Source: Devosia naphthalenivorans
Lineage (GTDB): Bacteria; Pseudomonadota; Alphaproteobacteria; Rhizobiales; Devosiaceae
Reading direction: 5' to 3'
Length of the DNA stretch: 64,000 nt
Assembly: GCF_003056355.1 (NCBI RefSeq)
Contig: NZ_PYVW01000002.1
Coordinates: 248,001-312,000 of the forward strand
Position 1 is the stretch's first letter. Each line of letters starts with the position of its first letter. A model generated the notes under the pieces. That model was not told the DNA's origin. It did no database searches and was given only the letters and a program-made list of their open reading frames with translations. Position numbers and translations under genes: made by a program. Positions 18,856 to 27,087 of this stretch are shown here, one piece after another.

Positions 18856-19886
18856 GCACGCTGCTGAGCGTTCAGAACCTGTCCAAGCATTATACGCTGA
18901 GCGGTGGCCTGTTTGGTGCCGAACGGCGGCTCGATGCGCTGACCGACATCAACCTCGAAGTGGAAGCGGGGGAAACGCTGGCCATCGTGGGCGAGAGCGG
19001 GTGCGGGAAGACGACCTTGGGGCGCTGCATTATTCAGGCGCAGCCGTCGTCGGCGGGCAAGGTGGTTTATCATCCCAAGAGCGGCGGTGACGTTGAGCTG
19101 ACGGCGCTCAACAAGCGGCAGATCAAGCCGTGGCGGCAGGATATCCGCATGATCTTCCAAGACCCGATGAGTTCGCTCAACCCCAATATGCGGGTGTTCG
19201 ATATAGTCGCGGAGCCCTTGCGCATCCACAAGATCTGCAAGGGACGGGAGCTGGAGGACCGGGTGATCGGCACGCTCGCCAAGGTGGGCATTCCGGCCGA
19301 AGCGGTGGGGCGGTATCCGCATGCGTTTTCGGGCGGGCAGCGGCAGCGCATCGGCATTGCGCGGGCGCTGGTGCTCGACCCCAAGCTGGTGATTGCTGAT
19401 GAAGCCGTGTCGGCGCTGGACGTTTCGATCCAGGCGCAGGTGCTGAACCTGCTGGAGGATCTCAAGGCGGAGTTCGGGCTGACGTATATTTTCATCAGCC
19501 ACGATCTGGGGGTGGTCAACTACATCGCGGACCGGGTTGTGGCGATGTATCTCGGGCATGTGGTGGAGAATGCGCCCACCGAAATGCTGTTCGAGCGGCC
19601 GCGCCATCCCTACACCGAACTGCTGCTCGAGGCGCTGCCGATTGCGGATCCGACCCGGCGGAAGGGGCGCAAGGCCGAGGTGCGGGGGGAAATTCCGTAT
19701 CTGGGCAATCGGCCGGTGGGGTGCCCGTTCCACACGCGTTGCCGGTATGCGCAGGATGTTTGCCGGGCGGAGAAGCCGGCGCTGCGGCCCATCAACGGGA
19801 CGGCGCAGGAGGCTGCGTGCCATTTCGCCGAAGAGCTTGATTTGAAGGGTGCTTATGATGACGCGCCTGCGAGGGAATTTGCCTGA
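18852..19886 (+). CDS. ABC importer ATPase 2 (OppF/DppF type)
   Basis: 344 residues. The start at 18852 overlaps the preceding stop by four bases. Motifs are Walker A GESGCGKTTLG, Q-loop MIFQDPMSSLNPNM, signature [15 protein letters not shown], Walker B LVIADEAVSALDVS and switch ISHDLGVVNYIAD. The C-terminal oligopeptide-transporter domain has a cysteine cluster (GCPFHTRCRYAQDVC). The first 15 residues ([15 protein letters not shown]) and the inserted GGLFGAERRLDALTDINL are typical of OppF. It forms the nucleotide-binding heterodimer with ATPase 1. The 3' end lies very close to, and may overlap, the DUF2264 start. Confidence 0.9.
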   Translation: MSTLLSVQNLSKHYTLSGGLFGAERRLDALTDINLEVEAGETLAIVGESGCGKTTLGRCIIQAQPSSAGKVVYHPKSGGDVELTALNKRQIKPWRQDIRMIFQDPMSSLNPNMRVFDIVAEPLRIHKICKGRELEDRVIGTLAKVGIPAEAVGRYPHAFSGGQRQRIGIARALVLDPKLVIADEAVSALDVSIQAQVLNLLEDLKAEFGLTYIFISHDLGVVNYIADRVVAMYLGHVVENAPTEMLFERPRHPYTELLLEALPIADPTRRKGRKAEVRGEIPYLGNRPVGCPFHTRCRYAQDVCRAEKPALRPINGTAQEAACHFAEELDLKGAYDDAPAREFA

Positions 19887-19887
19887 G

Positions 19888-21741
19888 ATGATTTATGACC
19901 CTGTGACCGCCAATCCGCTGCATGGCAATCCGCTGAGGACGCGGGCTGATGTGGAGAAGGCGCTGCGTGATTTGTTCAATCCGGTGTTGCCGTATTTTTC
20001 CGAAGGTGGCGCGCGGGTGCGGCTGGATGCGGCGGCGGCGCATTTTGATCGGGCGGCGGCTGATCTTGAAGGGTTTGCGCGGCCGCTGTGGGGGCTGACG
20101 CCGCTGGCGGCGGGTGGTGGTGAATTCGATCATTGGGAGTTGTATCGGCGCGGGTTGGCGAACGGGACCGATCCGGAGCATCCGGAATATTGGGGGACGG
20201 TGAACTCCACCGACCAGCGGATGGTGGAGCTGGCGGCGATCGGGTTCACCATGCGGTTGTTGCCGCATCTGGTGTGGGAGCCGCTGGAGCAGAAGGCGAA
20301 GGATAACCTGGCGGCGTATCTGAAGCATGCGCGGCAGTTCGATTATGCGGATAATAACTGGAAGTTCTTCCGGGTGCTGGTCGATCTGGGGCTGGAGGAA
20401 TGTGGGGTCGAATTCGACCGGTCGCTGACTGAGAAGTATCTGGACGAACTGGACGGGTTTTACCTCGGCGATGGCTGGTATCGCGATGGCAATATCCGGC
20501 GGATCGACCATTACATCCCGTTTGCCATGCACTTTTATGGACTGATCTATGCCAAGCTGGCGCGGGGGGATGAGAAGCGCGTTGCGGCCTATAAGGAGCG
20601 GGCGGAGCTTTTCGCTCGGGATATTCGGCACTGGTTCGACGATGAGGGCGGCACGCTGGCGTTTGGGCGGAGCCTGACTTACCGGTTTGCCTGTGGCGGC
20701 ATCTGGGGGGCGCTGGCGTTTGCCGATGTGGAGGCGCTGCCCTGGGGCGAGATCAAGGGGCAGTTCTTGCGGCATCTGCGCTGGTGGGCGGACAAGCCGA
20801 TCGCCAACCGGGATGGCGTGCTGTCCATCGGCTATGGCTATCCCAACCTGTTCATGAGCGAGAGTTATAATTCGGCGGGCTCGCCCTATTGGGCGCTGAA
20901 GGCGTTTTTGCCGCTGGCGCTGCCGGAGGATCATCCGTTCTGGACGGCGGAGGAGACCGAGGCTGTTACGGACGAAGCGCCGGTGCCGCTCAAGCATCCC
21001 GGCATGGTGATGATGCACACGCCGGGCAATGTGGTGGCACTGTCGAGCGGGCAGCAGAACTGGCAGATGCGGGCGGGCACGGAGAAATACGCCAAGTTCG
21101 TTTATTCGTCGCGCTACGGTTTTTCCGTAGAGGTGGACGAGCGCGCCTACCCAATGGGGGTGTTCGACGGCGCGCTGGCGCTGTCGGATGATGGACGCCA
21201 CTACCGGGTGCGCGAAGCCAATGAGGCCGCGCAGATCGCGGGGGATACGCTCTATTCGCGCTGGAAGCCGTGGGGCGATGTCGAGATCGAGACGTGGCTG
21301 TTGCCGGCCAATCCCTGGCATATTCGGGTGCACCGGATCAAAACGCCGCGTGCGCTGCATGCGACCGAAGGTGGCTTTGCCATCGAGCGGGCCGATTTGA
21401 ACGCCGATGAACTGCTTGAAGAGGCCGGGCGGGCGGTGGCGCGTAGCCGGACGGATTTGAGCGCCATCGTCGATCTCTCCGGCCAGCGAGCCGGACGGGC
21501 GCATAAGCCGTTCCCCAATACCAACCTGATTGTAGCCAAGACCATCGTACCGCAATTGCGCGGCGAGATCCCCGCGGGAACGACGGTGTTGGTGACGGCG
21601 GCGATGGCCTTGCCGGCCGGCGATAATGCTGAGGCGGCGCTGGGGCGGGTGCCGCAAGCGCCTGACTTGGGCGAGCTTGAACGGCTGTTTGCCCGCGAGG
21701 GTGTTGATGTCAGCGCCATTCTGGTGCCGGAGCGCTTCTGA
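19888..21741 (+). CDS. DUF2264 domain protein
   Basis: 617 residues. The N-terminal half has the DUF2264 pattern: NPLRTRADVEKALRDLFNPV, FARPLWGLTPLAAGG, YWGTVNSTDQRMVELAAIGF, DNNWKFFRVLVDLGLEECG and LGDGWYRDGNIRRIDHYIPF. This looks like an (alpha/alpha)6 barrel similar to unsaturated-uronyl and related glycoside hydrolases or lyases; the C-terminal third is beta-rich. No signal peptide is visible, so it should act in the cytoplasm. No catalytic activity is established for DUF2264. I chose ATG 19888, one base after the ATPase stop. ATG 19855, with GAAGGG 5 bases upstream, is an equally good alternative adding 11 residues. The 3' end overlaps the dehydrogenase start (TGATG). Confidence 0.8.
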   Translation: MIYDPVTANPLHGNPLRTRADVEKALRDLFNPVLPYFSEGGARVRLDAAAAHFDRAAADLEGFARPLWGLTPLAAGGGEFDHWELYRRGLANGTDPEHPEYWGTVNSTDQRMVELAAIGFTMRLLPHLVWEPLEQKAKDNLAAYLKHARQFDYADNNWKFFRVLVDLGLEECGVEFDRSLTEKYLDELDGFYLGDGWYRDGNIRRIDHYIPFAMHFYGLIYAKLARGDEKRVAAYKERAELFARDIRHWFDDEGGTLAFGRSLTYRFACGGIWGALAFADVEALPWGEIKGQFLRHLRWWADKPIANRDGVLSIGYGYPNLFMSESYNSAGSPYWALKAFLPLALPEDHPFWTAEETEAVTDEAPVPLKHPGMVMMHTPGNVVALSSGQQNWQMRAGTEKYAKFVYSSRYGFSVEVDERAYPMGVFDGALALSDDGRHYRVREANEAAQIAGDTLYSRWKPWGDVEIETWLLPANPWHIRVHRIKTPRALHATEGGFAIERADLNADELLEEAGRAVARSRTDLSAIVDLSGQRAGRAHKPFPNTNLIVAKTIVPQLRGEIPAGTTVLVTAAMALPAGDNAEAALGRVPQAPDLGELERLFAREGVDVSAILVPERF

Positions 21742-22748
21742 TGCGACCAAAACTGGCCTTCGCGATGGCCGCAGACAAAACCAAATTCGTGTTTGATGCC
21801 GCTGCGCTCGGGCGCCTCGCTCAATGCTGCGAGGTGCTGCAGACGACCCCGCTCGAGGAATTTTCCAGCGCAGAGGCGCGTGCCGTATTGGGCGAGGCAG
21901 AGATTCTGGTGACGGGCTGGGGCTGTCCCAATGTCAATGCCGAGGTGCTGCGAGCGGCTCCCAGGCTGAAGCTGATTGCCCATGCCGCGGGGACGGTCAA
22001 ATACACGCTGGATGACGCGGTCTACCAGCGGGACATTCGCGTGACCCATGCGGCAGACGCCAATGCGGTGCCGGTGGCGGAGTTTACGCTGGCCTCGATC
22101 ATCTTTTCCAACAAGCGCGCGTTCGAACTGCGTGATCGCTACCGCGCGGACCCGATGCGGCGCACGAGCTACTCGCTGATGAACGAACCGATCGGCAATT
22201 ACCGGCGGATTGTCGGGCTGATCGGTGCGTCGCGTATCGGGCGCAAGGTGGCAAAGCTGCTCGAGGCGTTCGATTTCACGGTGCTGCTGTGTGACCCGTT
22301 CGTGCATCCGGGCGATCCAATCCTGCAGCATTGCGAACTGGTTGAGCTCGATACGCTGCTGGCGCGCTCGGATGTGGTGTCGCTGCATGCGCCATCGCTG
22401 CCATCGACGCGGCACATGATCGGGGCGCGGGAATTGGCACTGATGGGGGATGGTGCGGCATTCATCAACACGGCGCGGGGCGCGCTGGTGGATGAGGCGG
22501 CGCTGATCGCGGAGCTGCAGACCGGGCGCATCCATGCGGTGATCGATGTGACCGATCCGGAAATCCCGGCGACGGGGTCGCCGTTGTATTCGCTGCCCAA
22601 TGTGTTCTTGACGCCGCATGTGGCGGGGGCGGTGGGGACGGAGCGGTTGCGGCTTGGGGAGATGGCGGTGACGGAAGTGGAGCGGTTTGTGCGTGGGCAG
22701 GCGCTGGAGTTCGAGATTGAGCCGGCGTTGCTGGAGCGGTTGGCGTGA
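21741..22748 (+). CDS. D-2-hydroxyacid dehydrogenase family protein
   Basis: 335 residues with the layout of NAD-dependent D-2-hydroxyacid dehydrogenases. The substrate-domain half reads LVTGWGCPNVNAEVLRAAPRLKLI. A Rossmann motif GLIGASRIGRKVAKLL follows, in which the usual second Gly of GxGxxG is Ser, and an Asp-containing strand VLLCDPFVHPG. The catalytic Arg lies in NTARGALVDEAAL, a Glu in DVTDPEIPA, and the His in FLTPHVAGAVG. The start overlaps the DUF2264 stop by one base, so it belongs to the same transcript. It probably oxidises or reduces a sugar-acid intermediate of the pathway; the substrate is not predictable. Confidence 0.82.
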   Translation: MRPKLAFAMAADKTKFVFDAAALGRLAQCCEVLQTTPLEEFSSAEARAVLGEAEILVTGWGCPNVNAEVLRAAPRLKLIAHAAGTVKYTLDDAVYQRDIRVTHAADANAVPVAEFTLASIIFSNKRAFELRDRYRADPMRRTSYSLMNEPIGNYRRIVGLIGASRIGRKVAKLLEAFDFTVLLCDPFVHPGDPILQHCELVELDTLLARSDVVSLHAPSLPSTRHMIGARELALMGDGAAFINTARGALVDEAALIAELQTGRIHAVIDVTDPEIPATGSPLYSLPNVFLTPHVAGAVGTERLRLGEMAVTEVERFVRGQALEFEIEPALLERLA

Positions 22749-22776
22749 GGGGGATTGGGGTTTGGTGTGGGGTTTG

Positions 22777-22983
22777 TCCCCTCACCCTAGCCCTCTCCCC
22801 GGAGGGGCGAGGGGATTTGGCCGGTGGGAGGCACAGATCAAGCTACATTCTCGATCTGGTCCCCTCGCCCCTCAGGGGAGAGGGCTAGGGTGAGGGGTGC
22901 GATGCTGGGACATTACAGATGTGGAAACATCGCACCCCTCACCCGGCGCTGCGCGCCGACCTCTCCCCTGAGGGGCGAGGTGA
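22777..22983. repeat. Palindromic repeat block (CCCCTCACCCTAGCCCTCTC family)
   Basis: Two copies of a CCCCTCACCCTAGCCCTCTC-type repeat face each other (22778-22812 and 22861-22898). A third related copy (about 22931-22983) has GGCGCTGCGCGCC inserted. Together they can form large hairpins. They separate the dehydrogenase gene from the acyltransferase gene and contain no coding sequence. The end of the block runs up to the ribosome site of the acyltransferase. Confidence 0.75.
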
Positions 22984-23005
22984 CCCGGTGTTAGTAGGAG
23001 CAATA

Positions 23006-24631
23006 GTGGACAGTTATCCAGAGGCTTCCGAGCACGAAGCTCGGCTGCAATTCCTGACGTGGGACCGGACGCAAGGCGATATCGACGCGCCGGAGCATCG
23101 GGCGCGGCAGGCGCATTTGGCTGAGGTGGCGGGGGCGAGTTTTGCTGATACGGCGTATGTTGCGGCGGAGGCGGCGGTTTTTACGAGCCATCTGGTGCTG
23201 GGGGAGCAGTCCTGGATTGCCGGGCATGCCCTGGTGCGCGGCGATGTGGAATTCGGCGCCCATTGCACCGTCAATCCCTATGCCATGATTTCTGGGAAGG
23301 TGCGGTGTGGCGATGGGGTGCGGATTGCCAGCCATGTGTCGATCGTGGGGTTCAACCATGGGTTTGATGACCCGAGCGTGCCCATCCACACGCAAAAGCA
23401 TGAGAGCCGGGGGATCATCATCGGGGACGATGTGTGGATCGGGGCCAATGCGGTGGTGCTCGATGGCGTGCGGGTCGGACGGGGGGCGGTGATTGCGGCG
23501 GGGGCGGTGGTCAGCAAGGACGTGCCGCCGCTGGCCATTGTTGGTGGGGTGCCGGCCAAGGTGGTGCGGTTTCGCGGGCAGAGCGGCAAGGGTGATGCGG
23601 TGAGTGCGCTCGGGAGATTGGGGAGCGCTGCCAGGACGCAATTGCCCGAAGTGTTGGGCCATTATCGTGAAAATGGCGAGTATGTTTCGCGGGAGGCGGA
23701 TGGGCAGGTGCGGCGCAGCGCGCGGCACCTCAACGATGCGATCGAGTTGTCGGCGGGTTTCGACAGCCTGCCGGAAGGGCTCGATGTCGCCGCCACGTTG
23801 GCACAATTGCAGGGGTTGCAGGACCCCGAAACCGGGCTGTTCCCCGATCCTCATCAGACGCCGGCGCCGGGGCAAGCGATGCGCGACAATGGGCTGGCGC
23901 TCTACAATGTTCTGTCGGTTGGCTATGCCATCGAGGTGCTGGGCGGGCAGCCGCTGCATCGGATTGCGGCGGTCGAACTGGATGCCGGGGCTTTGTGCGA
24001 TTGGCTCGAAGGGCTTTCGTGGCGCGAGCGGGCATGGGGCGCTGGCGCGGCAGTCGATGCGATTGGTACGGCGCTCTATTTCAACGCGCGGTATTTTTCG
24101 ACCGGGCGGGCACGCGAGACGCTGTTTGGCTGGCTGGCGCTGAAACAGGATCGTGGGACAGGGCTCTGGGGATCGCCAACGGCAGCGGAAGGGCTGTTGC
24201 AGCCGGTGAATGGATTTTACCGGCTGACGCGGGGCACTTATGCGCAGTTCGGACTGCCCGTGCCCAATCCGGAGCGGGCGATCGATAGCGTGCTGCTCAA
24301 CTATCGCAATTATGGCGGGTTTTCGGGGCCGACCTATACGGCGTGCAATCTGCTGGACACTATCCATCCATTGCTGCTGTGCCTGCGGCAGACGGATCAT
24401 CGGCGTGCGGAGGCCGAGGCGATTGCGCGCGTGGTGATCGGCACGGCGGGGAAGCGCTGGGCCGGCGGGCAGGGGTTTGCGTTTGCCGATGGGCAGGCGC
24501 CGAGTTTGCAGGGCACGGAGATGTGGCTTTCGGTGTTGCACCTGGCGGCGGAACTGCTGGGGATTGAAGGGGAGTTCGCGTTTGTGCCCAAGGGGGTGCA
24601 TCGGACGCGGGCGGTGGGGCTGGGATTGTGA
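23006..24631 (+). CDS. Hexapeptide-repeat acyltransferase fused to an alpha/alpha-toroid-like domain
   Basis: The start is GTG 23006, chosen because AGGAG ends 5 bases before it; an upstream in-frame ATG (22919) would only translate repeat DNA. The product has 541 residues. Residues about 60-190 form a left-handed beta-helix acyltransferase: [20 protein letters not shown], a candidate catalytic His118 in GFNHGF, then [19 protein letters not shown] and the [20 protein letters not shown] end typical of maltose/galactoside acetyltransferases. Residues about 235-530 are helical with recurrent QDPETGLF / QDRGTGLW motifs, as in terpenoid-cyclase/prenyltransferase-type toroids. The fusion is unusual. 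Context suggests acylation of a sugar intermediate. Confidence 0.75.
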   Translation: MDSYPEASEHEARLQFLTWDRTQGDIDAPEHRARQAHLAEVAGASFADTAYVAAEAAVFTSHLVLGEQSWIAGHALVRGDVEFGAHCTVNPYAMISGKVRCGDGVRIASHVSIVGFNHGFDDPSVPIHTQKHESRGIIIGDDVWIGANAVVLDGVRVGRGAVIAAGAVVSKDVPPLAIVGGVPAKVVRFRGQSGKGDAVSALGRLGSAARTQLPEVLGHYRENGEYVSREADGQVRRSARHLNDAIELSAGFDSLPEGLDVAATLAQLQGLQDPETGLFPDPHQTPAPGQAMRDNGLALYNVLSVGYAIEVLGGQPLHRIAAVELDAGALCDWLEGLSWRERAWGAGAAVDAIGTALYFNARYFSTGRARETLFGWLALKQDRGTGLWGSPTAAEGLLQPVNGFYRLTRGTYAQFGLPVPNPERAIDSVLLNYRNYGGFSGPTYTACNLLDTIHPLLLCLRQTDHRRAEAEAIARVVIGTAGKRWAGGQGFAFADGQAPSLQGTEMWLSVLHLAAELLGIEGEFAFVPKGVHRTRAVGLGL

Positions 24632-24657
24632 TTCATTATCCCTGCTTCATCCACGGC

Positions 24658-24735
24658 GTCATTCCCGCGAAAGAGGGAATCCCCCTATGCGCGATGTAGC
24701 CGATGAAGGGAGATTCCCGCGTTCGCGGGAATGAC
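24658..24735. repeat. Paired inverted REP, family B
   Basis: Two TTCCCGCG...CGGGAA hairpin units face each other: GTCATTCCCGCGAAAGAGGG at the left (24658 on) and the mirror ending CGCGGGAATGAC at 24735. The pair lies between the acyltransferase gene and the ThuA-like gene. The same pair recurs at 25447, 46398 and 52509. Confidence 0.85.
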
Positions 24736-24761
24736 ACGGTGGTTGGAATGGAGTTTCGAGC

Positions 24762-25406
24762 ATGAGCAGAGCCAGAAAAGCCCTCGTGGTGTGGGGCGGG
24801 ATGGAGCTGCATACGCCTGAGCGCGGGGCGCATGTGGTGCGGGAATTGCTCGAAGCGGAAGGCTTTGCCGTCACGGTGACGGGCGACTATGAGGCGCTCG
24901 GGGCCGATGATGTCGGCAGCAACGATCTGGTGGTGCCGGTTATCACCGATGGCACGCTGGCGCCGGAGAAGATGGCGAGGCTGATAGAGGCGGTCCGTGC
25001 GGGGACGGGGCTGGCCGGCTATCACATGGGACTGGCGACGAGCTTTCGCAGCTCGGTGCCGTTCCGGTATGCGGCAAGCTGCTATTGGGTGCAGCATCCG
25101 GGCAATATCATCACTTACCGGGTGGATATGCGCGATCATCCGCTGATGGCGGGGATCGAGAGTTTCGAGCACACATCCGAGCAGTATTATCTGAACTACG
25201 ATCCGGCGGTTGAGGTGCTGGCGACGACGGTTTTTTCGGGGGAGTTTCATCCCTGGAGGAAGGACGTGGTGATGCCGGTGGTGTTTACGACCATGCACGA
25301 TCAGGGACGGGTGTTTTATTCCTCGCTCGGGCATACGGCGGACGAGCTGGCCGGTGGGCCGGTGCGGGAGATCTTGCGGCGCGGGCTGTTGTGGGCGGCA
25401 CGGTGA
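24762..25406 (+). CDS. ThuA-like domain protein
   Basis: 214 residues with the class-I glutamine-amidotransferase-like fold of ThuA proteins. The first strand and helix are KALVVWGGMELHTPERGAHV, the middle contains AGTGLAGYHMGLATSFRSS, where ThuA has a GGGLV.LH element, and HTSEQYYLNYDP and the C-terminal VFYSSLGHTADEL motifs are characteristic. ThuA was named for trehalose/maltose/sucrose utilisation in Sinorhizobium, where ThuB is a 3-keto-forming dehydrogenase and the exact role of ThuA is unsettled. The gene is the last of the row that starts at the importer operon, set apart by repeat pairs on both sides, and probably belongs to the same sugar pathway. Confidence 0.85.
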   Translation: MSRARKALVVWGGMELHTPERGAHVVRELLEAEGFAVTVTGDYEALGADDVGSNDLVVPVITDGTLAPEKMARLIEAVRAGTGLAGYHMGLATSFRSSVPFRYAASCYWVQHPGNIITYRVDMRDHPLMAGIESFEHTSEQYYLNYDPAVEVLATTVFSGEFHPWRKDVVMPVVFTTMHDQGRVFYSSLGHTADELAGGPVREILRRGLLWAAR

Positions 25407-25446
25407 GGTAAGTGGTTACTTCGTTTGGATGACGTATCATCACAAC

Positions 25447-25524
25447 GTCATTCCCGCGAAAGCGGGAACCTCTGTTTTCCTTGCAACCATCGCCAACGGA
25501 GGTTCCCGCTTTCGCGGGAATGAC
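25447..25524. repeat. Paired inverted REP, family B
   Basis: GTCATTCCCGCGAAAGCGGG at the left and the mirror CCCGCTTTCGCGGGAATGAC at the right, 38 bases apart. It lies at the 3' end of the ThuA-like gene, facing the convergent methyltransferase gene, and could serve as a transcript end on either strand. Confidence 0.85.
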
Positions 25525-25625
25525 CTGGTGGGAAAAGCGCGCGGAGTGAACATTCCCCGCAAGAGGGCGGATGGGGTGCTGTAGGATGGGGTGCTTTTGG
25601 GTTGGGTTTGCTGTGCGACGGCCCC

Positions 25626-25666
25626 CCACCCTTGATCCCTCCCCGCAGGGGGGAGGGTGTCGACTG
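25626..25666. repeat. Family-A palindromic repeat
   Basis: CACCCTTGATCCCTCCCCGC, a G-run and GTGTCGACTG, with the CCTCCCC/GGGGAGG arms forming a short hairpin. It is the second of four copies (15640, 25626, 34208, 46558) and ends 10 bases before the methyltransferase stop codon. Confidence 0.85.
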
Positions 25667-25676
25667 CATGTTCGGG

Positions 25677-26387
25677 CTATTGCTGCGCCTGGCGGCGCTG
25701 GACTTCTGACTCCGGGAGGGCGTTGGCGTAGTGGAGTTCGCGGTTGGCGCGTTCCCAGAAGCTGGGGTGGACCGTGTCGAGCAGGCTTGGGTCGGTGGGC
25801 TCAAGGTTGACGCGGGTGCGGGTGGGCTCGTCGAAATAGAGCACGGTGTTTTGCCGGTACCAGGCGGGGATGGCGTCATCGGCCCAGATGGCGGGGCGGA
25901 TGATGTCGTGGGCCGTGTAGCCGTGTTCGGCGAAGAGGGCGGCCCAATAGCTTTGCCAGCGTTCGTTGCGATGGCCGACGCCGCCCTGGCCGGGGATGGC
26001 GGCGCTGAACAGGATCGCGGGGGCAGAAGCGATGAGGTCGGCGACGAAGCTTTGGGCGCGTTCGGGCGACAGGTGCTCGGCGACTTCGAGCGAGATGGCC
26101 AGATCGACGCGCGGGCTGGTGAAGCGCTGTTCGAGATCGTGCGGGGCGAAATCGATGCGGGGGTCGTCGAGCATGTCGGGGGTGACCCAGTTTCCTTCGA
26201 TGCCAAAGGCCGATTGACTGCCGCTTTGGAGGGCCGCGGCGAGCCATGTGCCGGTGCCGCAGCCGATATCGGCAACGCTACGACGCGGCAATTGCGGCGG
26301 CAGGGCAGAGAGCAGCCGGCTGGCCGCGTGGGCCGTGTAGGCGCGGCGATTTTCGTAGAACCCATGTGGGTAGAGCGAAGCGGTCAT
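25677..26387 (-). CDS. SAM-dependent methyltransferase (class I)
   Basis: 236 residues. Motif I for SAM binding is VADIGCGTGTWLAAAL (about 38-53), followed by an acidic end of strand 2 in GIEGNW, a motif DLAISLEVAEHL for strand 4, and a later APAILFSAAIPGQGG strand 5 region. The 'SLEVAEHL' and 'SAAIPGQGGVGHRNE' wording is typical of small Methyltransf_11/23 proteins found beside polysaccharide or nodulation genes, whose acceptor is often unknown. It stands alone on the minus strand, divergent from the YciF-like gene by 137 bases. Confidence 0.8.
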   Translation of the reverse strand: MTASLYPHGFYENRRAYTAHAASRLLSALPPQLPRRSVADIGCGTGTWLAAALQSGSQSAFGIEGNWVTPDMLDDPRIDFAPHDLEQRFTSPRVDLAISLEVAEHLSPERAQSFVADLIASAPAILFSAAIPGQGGVGHRNERWQSYWAALFAEHGYTAHDIIRPAIWADDAIPAWYRQNTVLYFDEPTRTRVNLEPTDPSLLDTVHPSFWERANRELHYANALPESEVQRRQAQQ

Positions 26388-26524
26388 GATGGGGCCGAGG
26401 CGTGGAAAGGATGAGAGCCTATGCCGGGTGGACGGGTTGCGCCAGAAGCATAAATTTGTGCCGGAACTCGGTGGCGGGGAGCGCCGTTGAGGGCTCAGTT
26501 ACCATCCATCACTGGAGACGATCA

Positions 26525-27013
26525 ATGGCCGAAAAGACCCTGAACGACCTGTTCCTCGATACGCTCAAGGACATCTATTATGCTGAAAAGCAGATCGTGA
26601 AGACACTGCCGAAAATGGCCAAGGCCGCCACCTCGGCTGAGCTGAAGGCCGGCTTCGAGCAGCACCTGGAAGAAAGCGAAGGTCACGTCGAGCGGCTGGA
26701 GCAGGTGTTCGAACTGATCGGCAAGCCGGCCCGCGGCAAGACCTGCGAGGCGATCCTCGGCATCATCGAGGAAGGCAAATCGATCATGGATGAATTCAAG
26801 GGCACCGAGGCGCTGGATGCCGGGCTCGTATCCGCGGCACAGGCGGTCGAGCATTACGAAATCGCCCGCTACGGTACGCTCAAGACCTGGGCCGGCCAGC
26901 TGGGCCTGACCGAGGCGGTATCCCTGCTCGATGCGACGCTGCAGGAAGAAATCGCCACCGACAAGAAGCTCACCCAGGTCGCCGAGGCCAAGGTGAACCG
27001 GAAAGCGGCGTAA
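26525..27013 (+). CDS. YciE/YciF-like ferritin-fold protein (DUF892)
   Basis: 162 residues, all helical, with the DUF892 start TLNDLFLDTLKDIYYAEKQI and Glu/His-rich helices carrying ferritin-like metal ligands (EQHLEESEGHVERLEQVF; SAAQAVEHYEIARYGTLKTW; LLDATLQEEIATDKKLTQ). Family members such as YciF are small dimeric ferritin-like proteins induced by osmotic or general stress, with iron chemistry suspected but not settled. The start at 26525 is preceded by GGAGA; a longer frame from 26402 lacks support. A strong intrinsic terminator follows at 27035. Confidence 0.88.
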   Translation: MAEKTLNDLFLDTLKDIYYAEKQIVKTLPKMAKAATSAELKAGFEQHLEESEGHVERLEQVFELIGKPARGKTCEAILGIIEEGKSIMDEFKGTEALDAGLVSAAQAVEHYEIARYGTLKTWAGQLGLTEAVSLLDATLQEEIATDKKLTQVAEAKVNRKAA

Positions 27014-27034
27014 GCGATTGCTGCGCTAAATGAG

Positions 27035-27057
27035 ACGGGCCCGAAAGGGCCCGTTTT
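27035..27057 (+). terminator. Intrinsic terminator after the YciF-like gene
   Basis: Perfect stem ACGGGCCC - GAAA - GGGCCCGT (27035-27054) followed by TTT. The stem can also be read from the other side, so it may additionally end the efp transcript that converges from the right. Confidence 0.85.
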
Positions 27058-27087
27058 CGTTGTGCCGATGAACGCGTTTTTGCGCGA

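Noticed and set aside
19792-21750. 652-codon minus-strand frame opposite DUF2264
   Set aside because: Low-complexity Arg/His/Gln composition. It mirrors the codon pattern of the plus-strand gene, which has a recognisable family.
22919-23005. N-terminal extension of the acyltransferase to the ATG at 22919
   Set aside because: The extra residues are a translation of palindromic repeat DNA. GTG 23006 has AGGAG at the right distance.
22991-24601. 536-codon minus-strand frame opposite the acyltransferase
   Set aside because: No recognisable motifs, and the plus-strand gene shows a clear hexapeptide acyltransferase with a ribosome site.
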